In this document: positions 1 to 7,608 of the stretch, one piece after another
How the letters are laid out: every line of letters begins with the position of its first letter
How positions within the stretch are numbered: the stretch's first letter is position 1
Assembly: GCA_964635875.1 (NCBI GenBank)
Contig: CAZWRK010000003.1
Coordinates: 18,578-82,577, forward strand
Direction of reading: 5' to 3'
Length of the DNA stretch: 64,000 nucleotides
From: CAZWRK01 sp964635875
GTDB lineage: Bacteria; Pseudomonadota; Gammaproteobacteria; Burkholderiales; Aquaspirillaceae
Notes under the pieces: model-generated
What the model was told of the DNA's origin: nothing
Seen by the model: only the letters and a program-made list of their open reading frames with translations
Databases searched by the model: none
Made by a program: the position numbers and the translations under genes

Positions 1-749
1 GGCTCGAACCAACATCTCACGTAATACGGTATGTCGTTTGCCGATACGTAATCTTTCTCGTCGAAACGATCTTGCAGCATTGTACGTGCCGCATCAATTA
101 CGCTGGGCCAGTTTTCCTGTAGGTTGGCAACCGCAGAGTCGAAGATTGAGCTAATGTAGCTTTGAAACTCCGTGCGAAAGCGGGCTACTTGTGCTGCTTC
201 GTACTTCTCAAGATCATTAGCTGTACATTTCTCTGGCGTAGGATGCGGCTCGACTAGAAATATGCGAACACTTTTTTCAGGAAACGGATTAGTGTGGTCC
301 TGAAACCAGGTCTTCACTTTACTTCTAGCGGAGCTGAGTCTTGATATGGCTTTGTGAGGCGCATACAAATTCTTCTTAACCGACGCCGCCCGTTTTTGTG
401 CGGCCGTAAGCGCATTGGACAACCACTCGTGTTTTTCTGCACCCGACAACGTGTGACTCATGCCAGGAATCCAGGAGAATGATAGCCTGAAGCCTCTAGC
501 AATATGTCGGATAGCGGAGGCCGGGTCATCTAGTGATACTTCCTCGACAGGAGTAGGCATCATTAGTTGCGAGGCACTTGGCTCAAAGGATAAGCCTAGC
601 TGTCGTGGGCTATTGCTCGCTTGTTGCAGCGTTACCGATGGTTGCTCTGCCGCCACCGGCGCCGCTACTGGCGCCGGTGTTTCCAGTTCGTGTTCTATCC
701 TGCCTCGGAACACGAACTTTATTTTCTTGTTACTTTTGCGTTTGCTCAT
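1..749 (-). CDS. Unknown protein, partial (runs off left edge)
   Basis: The frame stays open from an ATG at 749 to the window edge (249 codons), so the C-terminus is missing. The start is set by an ATGA overlap with the stop of the upstream AAA+ gene. Seen: a very basic N-terminus (KKIKFVFRGR), a Pro/Ala-rich linker near residues 27-45, then a mostly helical region rich in Lys/Arg and charged residues. I do not recognise the family with confidence. Its place directly behind an AAA+ ATPase, and the long helical stretch, recall the DUF3150-type partners of phage AAA+ ATPases, but that is inference from layout only. Confidence 0.75.
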   Translation of the reverse strand, partial: MSKRKSNKKIKFVFRGRIEHELETPAPVAAPVAAEQPSVTLQQASNSPRQLGLSFEPSASQLMMPTPVEEVSLDDPASAIRHIARGFRLSFSWIPGMSHTLSGAEKHEWLSNALTAAQKRAASVKKNLYAPHKAISRLSSARSKVKTWFQDHTNPFPEKSVRIFLVEPHPTPEKCTANDLEKYEAAQVARFRTEFQSYISSIFDSAVANLQENWPSVIDAARTMLQDRFDEKDYVSANDIPYYVRCWFE

Positions 750-2494
750 TCACGCTTTTTCTTTGACTTTAGAGAAAAAGATATTTTTCTTGATGGCTTG
801 TCTACTGCTTTGCGGTCAGTACGTCCTTTTGACATATCGTACTTAGTCTTGGGCTCGGCAGATGATAGGCAGCCGATGCTAGAAGCAAACTCGCGAAGCT
901 CGGCAACGTCAGCGCGATTTTTGACTGCGTGCACCGAGATAATCGGCATAGTCTCGCGAATGGTGTCGCCAAGCATACGGGATAGACGACAGCAGGATTT
1001 GATTTCTGATCCTGTCCAGTTCTGAGATGCATCGACGTATTGAGCTAGGTCGTCGTCATCGTAGGATATCTCGTACTCCGCAAGGTACATACGCCAGATA
1101 GCCTTGCGTTCTGAGCGCATAGGTACGTCGAAAAAGAATATGCCGTCGAAACGTTCGGCGCGAGTAAACTCAGGCGGGATAGACTTGATGTTGTTACACG
1201 TACCAACTACTAGTACGTCAGTTTCGTGATCGTTCAGCCAAGTTAAGAATGTGCTGAAGATTCTGGACGACACACCGCCGTCAGCATCGGACTGGCCTAC
1301 GCCGCCTAGTGCTTTTTCTATCTCTTCGATTTGAAGAATACACGGCTCCATGCGGTCAGCTAGTCGCAAGGCATTGGCGAAGTTGTTTTCGCTGCCGCCC
1401 TGATACTTGGTACGAATACGTCCCATGTCTAGCGTTAGCACGTTTCGTCCTGTAGCTGGTGCCAGGCACTTAACGGCGTGAGATTTACCTGAACCAGGTA
1501 CGCCTAAAAGAAGTAGACCCTTTGGTCTTAGTTTTGGGTTATCCCGCCGCACTGATAACACAGTTTTGGCAAAGTACTTGAATCCTTCGTGACCACCGAG
1601 TTTGTCGAAGGATTCTTTGCCCGCATAAATTTCCAACAAACCTGAATTGCGGACAGCCTCAGCTTTAAGCTTCCACACTTCTTGCGGGCATATTCGGTTA
1701 CTGTTCTTAACCATCGACAAAGCAAATGCGTCTTCTGCTTGGTTTCGGGTTAACCCTTTAGCCGCTTCACCGATTTCTAGCCAATTGTGCGCGGCACGAG
1801 ATTCGGTAGACAGTAGCGACTGGCCAATATTGATTAACTCATCGGCACTGGGCAGTTCGTGATGTATGATTTGGATACATCTTGAAAGTTCGCTAGGTAT
1901 CTTGTTACTGTCGCCAGTCAGTATAAAGTGGAAACCCAATTTCTTACCAACAGGCGCCAAGCACTGTAGCGACTGAATGAACATGTTATTGTCAATCAGC
2001 CCTTTGAGATGCGCGTTACGGATAATGAGCACAAACCTGGCCGTGTCCGGTATCGGCGCGTTTGTGACTGGCGCTAACGTACCTTTATTTTGCCGCTTAA
2101 TTCTGTCAACCGTATCGGTCAACTCTTCTGAGATTCTGGGTAATACGTTAAACAGCGGCAGCAACTGATCGAACTTGGAGTTGCGCGGTATTAGATTACC
2201 GGGTTCGTTTTTCTCGGTGACCTTAGCGTCGTGCAGTGTTTGACTGCAACTCATTTGAGGCGTCCAGCTAAGTCCGTTGTAAACGTCATACGATAGATAC
2301 GGAATACTAGTCCCGCGACCTAGCGCTTCTAGACTGCTACGCAGTTCATCTATGATTAGATCGGGTTCTGGCGAGTCCACCCAAAGCATCGGGAAACCCG
2401 CTCGAAGGTAGTTTTGCAAGTCTAGCATTAATTTGCTAGGCGCTTTACCAGGTGCACTCGTACCTTCGGCTGGTTGATTAATTATCAGCGACAT
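746..2494 (-). CDS. Ycf46-like AAA+ ATPase
   Basis: An AAA+ ATPase of 582 aa. The C-terminal half carries the AAA module: Walker A GVPGSGKS at residues 331-338, a Walker B region PCILQIEEIEKAL (the usual Asp is Glu), a sensor-1 stretch VVGTCNNI, and an ERFDGIFFFDVP segment holding the arginine-finger region. The order and wording match the Ycf46 group (LDxGR..., GTFITWL-like FSTFLTWL, PPEFTRAERFD). The N-terminal ~280 residues resemble the inactive N-terminal domain of Ycf46 proteins. The C-terminus ends in a basic tail (RKISFSLKSKKKRE). The start has an AAGGAA site. The next two upstream genes look like DUF2997 and DUF1257 (Ycf35), a combination also found in bacteria. Its substrate is unknown; remodelling of a protein complex is the family expectation. 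Confidence 0.9.
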   Translation of the reverse strand: MSLIINQPAEGTSAPGKAPSKLMLDLQNYLRAGFPMLWVDSPEPDLIIDELRSSLEALGRGTSIPYLSYDVYNGLSWTPQMSCSQTLHDAKVTEKNEPGNLIPRNSKFDQLLPLFNVLPRISEELTDTVDRIKRQNKGTLAPVTNAPIPDTARFVLIIRNAHLKGLIDNNMFIQSLQCLAPVGKKLGFHFILTGDSNKIPSELSRCIQIIHHELPSADELINIGQSLLSTESRAAHNWLEIGEAAKGLTRNQAEDAFALSMVKNSNRICPQEVWKLKAEAVRNSGLLEIYAGKESFDKLGGHEGFKYFAKTVLSVRRDNPKLRPKGLLLLGVPGSGKSHAVKCLAPATGRNVLTLDMGRIRTKYQGGSENNFANALRLADRMEPCILQIEEIEKALGGVGQSDADGGVSSRIFSTFLTWLNDHETDVLVVGTCNNIKSIPPEFTRAERFDGIFFFDVPMRSERKAIWRMYLAEYEISYDDDDLAQYVDASQNWTGSEIKSCCRLSRMLGDTIRETMPIISVHAVKNRADVAELREFASSIGCLSSAEPKTKYDMSKGRTDRKAVDKPSRKISFSLKSKKKRE

Positions 2495-2503
2495 TCAAAT
2501 TCC

Positions 2504-2701
2504 TTAATTGAGGTCTAGCTCACGCTCTTGTTGATGAATCGTGTCATCAAATTCCGGTTTCTTCTGCTCGTCTTCCGCGTCTAGGCGTAGCTTGGTGATA
2601 ATGTTAGCCAACTTGCCTTCGCAAGTAGGGCCGATATGTCCATTAACTTCGACGCGGATACCCTGCTGACGACGCGAATACGAAAAAACGATTTGGCTCA
2701 T
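2504..2701 (-). CDS. Small DUF2997-like protein
   Basis: A 65-aa protein whose ATGA start overlaps the stop of the 128-aa gene by 4 nt. Residues 1-42 fit the DUF2997 pattern: a short beta-rich start (QIVFSYSRRQQGIRVEVNG), a conserved 'G..G..C' stretch (HIGPTCEGK) and a following helix. The charged C-terminal third (EQKKPEFDD...) is extra. DUF2997 proteins are usually found beside DUF1257/Ycf35 and ferredoxin or AAA+ genes; here the same neighbours flank it. The function of the family is not known. The assignment rests on pattern recognition and context. Confidence 0.75.
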   Translation of the reverse strand: MSQIVFSYSRRQQGIRVEVNGHIGPTCEGKLANIITKLRLDAEDEQKKPEFDDTIHQQERELDLN

Positions 2702-3084
2702 ACTAAATCAAATGCCTCCACACCTTGAATGCTTTCGGGAAGTTTCAGTTCGACGGTACCATCAGCACCAAAAACAAACTCGCTGTCGATGCTATTCTCT
2801 TTTAGCCTGGTCTGAATATCGACCATCATCATGTAGTTCGGGATATCATTGCAGACGTCTACTAGCTCTTGGTAGTCACTGTCTGCGGATACCTCCAGCG
2901 TACGTGGGTTGAACTTAACGTCGGTTGCGCGAGCGAATTTTCCGTCTCTTACTTTTGTTGACAACAAACCGTACGCCAAAGTCGGTTTTGACCACCCTAA
3001 TAGCTCGCACACGCGCTCGAAGTACTTTGTTGCTACTTCTGCCGTCACTTCCAGTTTCGTCTTCACTTTGTACGACACTGACAT
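2698..3084 (-). CDS. DUF1257 (Ycf35)-like protein
   Basis: A 128-aa protein. Its opening (MSVSYKVKTKLEVTAEV...LLGW) matches the typical DUF1257/Ycf35 start, in which a short strand ending in 'VKT' leads to a helix ending in 'LGW'. The C-terminus has an LKENSIDSEF...DGTVELKLP segment, again in line with that family. A strong SD (GAGGAG, 8 nt before the ATG) supports the start at 3084, even though this places the first 170 nt inside the preceding gene. It forms a run with the DUF2997-like and Ycf46-like genes. No catalytic motif is visible. Confidence 0.75.
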   Translation of the reverse strand: MSVSYKVKTKLEVTAEVATKYFERVCELLGWSKPTLAYGLLSTKVRDGKFARATDVKFNPRTLEVSADSDYQELVDVCNDIPNYMMMVDIQTRLKENSIDSEFVFGADGTVELKLPESIQGVEAFDLV

Positions 3085-3556
3085 TCTGTTTCTCCTCTTC
3101 TCTTAGTGATTTAGCAGCGCAGGCTTTCGCCTCAGATATGCTGCCGAAATATGTCGTCAAGACTTTTGCTTTATCTCGATTAGTTAACCCGCAAGCTGCT
3201 TCTAGTTTCTTACGTAATGCCAGGGAGTAGTTCTCAGTTTGATTGCTTGCTTTTATTACTCTCTCAGCATCATGTCTGGATAAGCCTATTCTATCTGCTG
3301 CGGCTAATGGGTGGTTGCACGACCCTGCTTTTACAGCATTGCGAGATACCAGATAAAAATAGACCGACTCGATTGTGTCGAGCGGTCTAGTGGGTGTTTC
3401 CGTTGGCTTGCCGCTAGCTCGGTAGAGAATCGGCAGCTTAAAACGGCGTCTTGGTACTAGCCGTTCGTCGTAGTCGATATAGAACGTAAGTCCAAAATGA
3501 AACCTACGTACTTCGCTTACCAGCTTCAGCAATTTTAGAAATTGCGGCAACGTCAA
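2915..3556 (-). CDS. Unknown protein with basic tail, long overlap with the next gene
   Basis: A 213-aa protein. The ATGA start (3556) overlaps the stop of the 202-aa gene, so translational coupling is likely. Residues 1-150 are well composed and include a helix-turn-helix-looking stretch (ADRIGLSRHDAERVIKAS, about 87-104), which may bind DNA. The last ~57 residues (KVLRARVRAIRVVKTDF...KRRKIRSRNRR) are very basic and are encoded in the 170 nt shared, in another frame, with the DUF1257-like gene. I do not recognise a family. Confidence 0.7.
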   Translation of the reverse strand: MTLPQFLKLLKLVSEVRRFHFGLTFYIDYDERLVPRRRFKLPILYRASGKPTETPTRPLDTIESVYFYLVSRNAVKAGSCNHPLAAADRIGLSRHDAERVIKASNQTENYSLALRKKLEAACGLTNRDKAKVLTTYFGSISEAKACAAKSLREEEKQNVSVVQSEDETGSDGRSSNKVLRARVRAIRVVKTDFGVRFVVNKSKRRKIRSRNRR

Positions 3557-4161
3557 TCTATATCATCCTCTTCATCTACGTCTTCTACGTCATGTTCGGC
3601 GTTATCTTCTTCGTAGTCGTCCAAGAAGTAGCCGACAATCGGCCCACGGTTGCTTTCGGCAGCCTCGACGTTGTCGTCTGCGTTACGGTCTATTTCCGTA
3701 TCCGAGCCAAAGTTTAGTAACGGCGTACCTATGACGTTACGGTACTGCGCGTCATGAGCTTCGTTCATGATAGTAGCACACGTAGACAAATGATGAGCCA
3801 TTACGTGACCCTCATGTGCTCCGGCGTCGAGCGCCGCAGTTATGTCGCGCGCTACTTTGCGGAAATAACGCAGTAGCGTAGTTACGTCCGCAACAAGAAT
3901 TTGTGACGCAAGCTCTAGCAGCTTCGACATTGCTAAACTAGGTTCAGTATCGTGCAGATAATCATTGCGAGACGAAATGAATCTGGACAGTTTAGCAACC
4001 GGGCTATATTCGAGTTGTGGTTCGTAACGGCGAAGAAATGGAATTACAGACAAATCGTCGTCTGTTAATGGTTCGCCGAGTATTTCACGTTTGATGCTAG
4101 AGTTACTTACAGCGTCATGTACAACCGAAAGTTCTTTGATAACTGCATCAAAGTTAATCAT
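3553..4161 (-). CDS. Unknown protein with acidic C-terminus
   Basis: A 202-aa protein with an SD (GGAG) before the ATG. The body is helical. The last 30 residues are strongly acidic (DDYEEDNAEHDVEDVDEEDD), like several other proteins in this window. The stop overlaps the next gene by 4 nt. No domain recognised. Confidence 0.75.
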   Translation of the reverse strand: MINFDAVIKELSVVHDAVSNSSIKREILGEPLTDDDLSVIPFLRRYEPQLEYSPVAKLSRFISSRNDYLHDTEPSLAMSKLLELASQILVADVTTLLRYFRKVARDITAALDAGAHEGHVMAHHLSTCATIMNEAHDAQYRNVIGTPLLNFGSDTEIDRNADDNVEAAESNRGPIVGYFLDDYEEDNAEHDVEDVDEEDDID

Positions 4162-4281
4162 CTAATCTCCAGAAAAACAAATGACACCAGGATATGCTGC
4201 CACCGACTGCGTTTTCGCGTTAGCTACCTTCAGTCGGTTCCGACGGCGTTCGTTCCATTCGGTAAGGAAAGCCTTGCCCAC
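4162..4281 (-). CDS. Possible small ORF (39 aa, GTG start)
   Basis: A GTG-started frame (VGKAFLTEWNERRRNRLKV...) that ends in TAG exactly one base before the ATG of the 202-aa gene. That abutment and a reasonable composition suggest coding, but there is no SD and it is short. It may equally be leader sequence of the downstream gene. Weak call. Confidence 0.25.
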   Translation of the reverse strand: MGKAFLTEWNERRRNRLKVANAKTQSVAAYPGVICFSGD

Positions 4282-4531
4282 TAGGAAGAGGACCGAACAA
4301 GCTATTATTGTGCTAGCTTGTCATAGCGGCATATTTTCAGATAGACGAGCAATGTCTCAGGATTTTATGGGCAGTTTTCTCATCTTATTAAATAAGCACT
4401 CGCAACGCCGGACTAACCGACCGAGAAGAGAAGACTTTGGGTAGGGGTCGGCCAACCTAATAGAACAAGTGCAAATATCTGCCTGGTGTCAGCGAGTAAT
4501 TGTACACCAAGAAAATACTTGCCGCAACAGT
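4282..4531. other. Intergenic region, 250 bp, no convincing gene
   Basis: No ORF with SD support is visible on either strand. A weak hairpin (TGGTGT...ACACCA, about 4484-4509) lies downstream of the glycosyltransferase stop on the minus strand, without a clear U-tract. A promoter for the Ycf46 cluster would be expected here, but I cannot point to one. Confidence 0.4.
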
Positions 4532-6271
4532 TCAAATAGAAGTTTCTGAGCGCGCTACACGCCACAAAAAGTCACGCCACTGTGCTGTCATATGCTCCAC
4601 TGAGAAATGTTTTTTAGCATAGTCAGTAGCCGCAGGCATTTTGGCACTCATTTTGTTTCGGTTTTCTCGCGCAAGCACAATTGCCTTGCAAATTTCGTCA
4701 GCTAAGTCGGTGTGCTTGGAAACCGTGATTGGCTGAATTACGTCAGGTATGGCGGCTATTAGTTCTGGCACTATACCTACGGGAGTAGATATAAGCGGTG
4801 CACCAGCTAGAATAGGCTCTACAGCGCTGTAGCAGAATCCCTCTGCTTCTGAGGTAACTATTGCTGCATCGCAAGCTGCCAGATATCGTGGAACGTCTTT
4901 AGTTGCACCAAAGACGTAGAAGTTATCTTTGGCATTTTTGACAAAGTCGTATTCTACGGGGTTGGGTGGCCCGACTACTAGCCAGCTGAATTTATCAGGC
5001 GGTAACCTGGAAAAAGCTTCGGCTAGTTTTTTGATCCGTTTCTCTGCGGATATTCTACCGATGTAACCAACAACAAAAGTATCAGGCGGCAAGCCTAGCA
5101 GTTGCTTTGCTTCCGCTTTTGTTAATGGGCTTTTTGTAAAGGTCAGCCCGTTGTTGATTACCGTACCTTTTCTAGGCAGTGCTTTCTTAGACACTTGTGA
5201 CACGGTAGCCCAGGCGTCTACGAAGTCATTAAGTCTAGCCATCCACCAGTCCATGCAGCCGTGGTTAACCCCGACAATTTTCTTACTAGTAATGGCTAGC
5301 GTTTTGACATCGTCGTGGTCTGTAACTGCCCAAACGACAAGTATGTCCGACTCTTGCGCTAGTGTAGCAATGGCCTGAACAGATGGCAGCTTAGTTGTGT
5401 ACTTGGTAGGTTGCTCCGCGTACACGGTGCAGTGCTTAGCCACGGCCTCGATGGTAACGGGCGATACTGCCCCATAGCCGCCTGCCACTACCACGCCAGA
5501 TAGTGTTATGTCACCGAAGCGGCCAAGTCCTCGCAGCATATTTAATAGCCACGTTTCTGTACCGCCAGTTAAGAACACCTGCACAATGAAGCCAACGCGC
5601 AGCTTATCTGCCGTGACTTGTGCTTTTCTGTTGCGCGATAACGCAGCCTTACTTGTGTTCGTGAATTCGCTAGCCATGTCACAACCAGCCTTCGAGCAGT
5701 CATATGCTGTAGAAGGAAAGTAGTACTTCATAGATACTGCTTTACTTCCTAACATATGCTCCTCCGGGTCAAGTCCCGTAAAGGTATTTGCAGGTAGAAC
5801 TGACTCGGTTTTCTGCAATGCTGCTTTCGACGCAAAAGCCATAGCGTGCCATCCAGACGGATAGTTGCTTATGGGCGAGAACCAAACAGCAGTTGGTCGG
5901 TCATTCCAGTGAAACGCGGTAGTGTACGAACTGTTGCTACAGAATGGTAGCCATACGTCTGCCTCCGTCGTTACTTGCTCAACTGTCTGTTTGAATTTAT
6001 CCGTTATTAGACAGTTACCGGTCAGTAGCAAATACCTGTCGGCGTCAACTTTAGTTAGTTCGCGAATAGCTCTACGCCAGTTGTAGTAATCGTTGATTCT
6101 GTTTTTAACAGGACTGTAGATGACTTTGGGCAATGGCGGTAGACGGCTGCCAGTATCGGTGAAGACATATATTGTGTCCTCAAAACCCTGCTGTCGTAGC
6201 AGCTTTATTAACGTCGTCACATCAGAAGGTGGTTTAGTCTTGTTAACTGCTATAGCTATTGCCCACTTCAT
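4532..6271 (-). CDS. Two-domain glycosyltransferase (GT-A-like N-terminus + GT4-type GT-B)
   Basis: A 579-aa protein. Residues ~223-575 look like a GT-B glycosyltransferase of the GT4 kind: a GGTETWLLNMLRGL donor-domain start, VGYIGRISAEKRIKKLAEAF in the linker region, and an E-x7-E-like acceptor loop (EGFCYSAVEPILAGAPLISTPVG). The first ~215 residues resemble a separate nucleotide-sugar fold (IYVFTDTGSRLPP..., YLLLTGNCLI) but lack an obvious DxD. SD AAGGA lies 9 nt from the ATG. The gene is directly downstream of another transferase-like gene (1 nt gap), so the two probably act in one pathway, such as decoration of virion protein or DNA. The acceptor is unknown. Confidence 0.85.
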   Translation of the reverse strand: MKWAIAIAVNKTKPPSDVTTLIKLLRQQGFEDTIYVFTDTGSRLPPLPKVIYSPVKNRINDYYNWRRAIRELTKVDADRYLLLTGNCLITDKFKQTVEQVTTEADVWLPFCSNSSYTTAFHWNDRPTAVWFSPISNYPSGWHAMAFASKAALQKTESVLPANTFTGLDPEEHMLGSKAVSMKYYFPSTAYDCSKAGCDMASEFTNTSKAALSRNRKAQVTADKLRVGFIVQVFLTGGTETWLLNMLRGLGRFGDITLSGVVVAGGYGAVSPVTIEAVAKHCTVYAEQPTKYTTKLPSVQAIATLAQESDILVVWAVTDHDDVKTLAITSKKIVGVNHGCMDWWMARLNDFVDAWATVSQVSKKALPRKGTVINNGLTFTKSPLTKAEAKQLLGLPPDTFVVGYIGRISAEKRIKKLAEAFSRLPPDKFSWLVVGPPNPVEYDFVKNAKDNFYVFGATKDVPRYLAACDAAIVTSEAEGFCYSAVEPILAGAPLISTPVGIVPELIAAIPDVIQPITVSKHTDLADEICKAIVLARENRNKMSAKMPAATDYAKKHFSVEHMTAQWRDFLWRVARSETSI

Positions 6272-6272
6272 A

Positions 6273-7547
6273 CTATGCCTTCCTTAATGCCAAATACCCT
6301 AGGCCGCTGTCGCGTATCAGGTCAAGTACGTTGGGCTGCTTTGCAGCTATTGCAGCTAACGTAAGCATTTCATTCGTCAGCAGGTTCATTACGTCTTTAG
6401 AGAATAGCCGTTCATGAACATACTGAGTGACGTCTAACGGACTCAGGTATGTCTTTGAGCTACGCTGGTGGCCGTGAAGACCAATATAGTTTTCATTGCC
6501 AGCTACGATGTTTACTGAGCCGACTACGCTTAGTACGCAGTGCTGCGTAGTGTTAACGCAGTTTAGCATCTTGTGATTTTGTTTCCATTTAACTCTGCCA
6601 CTTCGTATTAACGAGTTAGATATGGTGCGTGGGTGTACGCCAGTCGTATCTGGGACTAACGCGTATCGGCTACTTGCCGGACTACTAGGATGCGTAGACA
6701 GTGACTCAAACAGTAACTCGATAAGCGCCTTCAATCGCTTAAGCTGTACCATCGTGTTACGCATCGAGCTTTCACGTTGCTCACCATTGGTGTAAAGTGC
6801 AAATTGCTTGTCAACGTCATTGCAGCGCGCGAACTGGTTTAGTCGGTCCAGTAGGTTTGCTTTATTAGTCATGCTTACTCGCCAGTTTTGCGTCAACTTA
6901 GCTGCTAGCATATCTAGCTCTGTAAGCGAAATTGTCTGCTGTGTTTTGTATGCCAGGATGTCCGCGTTACGTGAGCGAACCCAATCTGTGCATAGCTTGT
7001 CAACCAGAATAAACTCATCGGCATCAAGAAACGTTGTGTACTGCGCAGCGCAGCCTTGTTCCTCACACAGCTTCAAGGCTAGTTTCAATGATTCGTTGCG
7101 TACAGCAATCTCGTCAAAGCCACCAGCCGCCGGTGCTTTATCAAACCCGAAGCCACCCTTTATTCTGGCAGCCAGTGTCTTTATTTCTGGAAAGCCAGGG
7201 TTGTGCAGGTGGGACAGGTGGGACAGCTGGGTAAGTTTGCATAAGCGAAAGTCATTGCTTGCGGCATCGGTTCTGAGAAACAAAATTGCACGCGGCTTAA
7301 TGACCGCGCTGCTTGTGTTTGCAGCAGTATTTTCAATCTGTCGTGAGTCGCAAATAGGATTTGACAACTCTTGGTCAAAACTAGCTATTCTAGCTCGCAG
7401 TCTGCTATAGCTGGGCTTACCTGGTGTAACTTTTAATGGCTCTCCGCATAAGCAACTACGCTTAGCTGCTTCTTTAGCTCGCAGCATTTCTTGGCGACGG
7501 CTGCTGTAAAGAATGACAAGATTATGGTACTTCTCAGTCTGGCTCAT
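6273..7547 (-). CDS. Putative GT-A-type glycosyltransferase
   Basis: A 424-aa protein. The central part holds FLDADEFI (about residue 175), the DxD-type motif of GT92/GT2-like enzymes that bind metal and nucleotide-sugar. It is preceded by a NESLKLALKLCEEQGC...Y-type helix expected just before that motif. GLHGHQRSS near residue 355 could supply a further conserved His. The N-terminus has a CLCG pair and a basic start, and the first ~80 residues are unlike the family core. A terminator lies between this start and the upstream virion gene, so transcription probably starts fresh here, although only 60 bp are available. Confidence 0.65.
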   Translation of the reverse strand: MSQTEKYHNLVILYSSRRQEMLRAKEAAKRSCLCGEPLKVTPGKPSYSRLRARIASFDQELSNPICDSRQIENTAANTSSAVIKPRAILFLRTDAASNDFRLCKLTQLSHLSHLHNPGFPEIKTLAARIKGGFGFDKAPAAGGFDEIAVRNESLKLALKLCEEQGCAAQYTTFLDADEFILVDKLCTDWVRSRNADILAYKTQQTISLTELDMLAAKLTQNWRVSMTNKANLLDRLNQFARCNDVDKQFALYTNGEQRESSMRNTMVQLKRLKALIELLFESLSTHPSSPASSRYALVPDTTGVHPRTISNSLIRSGRVKWKQNHKMLNCVNTTQHCVLSVVGSVNIVAGNENYIGLHGHQRSSKTYLSPLDVTQYVHERLFSKDVMNLLTNEMLTLAAIAAKQPNVLDLIRDSGLGYLALRKA

Positions 7548-7572
7548 GTTCCTTCTTTCTGTACAAAATAAA

Positions 7573-7596
7573 AGGCACTCCCGAGCGGGAGTGCCT
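7573..7596 (-). terminator. Rho-independent terminator
   Basis: Perfect stem AGGCACTCCC/GGGAGTGCCT around a GAGC loop. On the minus strand it is followed by TTTATTTTG. It ends the virion transcript from the 493-aa gene. Confidence 0.9.
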
Positions 7597-7608
7597 AAAA
7601 CTAAGCTG

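Noticed and set aside
4181..4444. Plus-strand ORF of 87 aa in the 4162-4531 gap
   Set aside because: No SD, opposite to all neighbours, and it faces into the 3' side of a minus-strand operon; composition not convincing.
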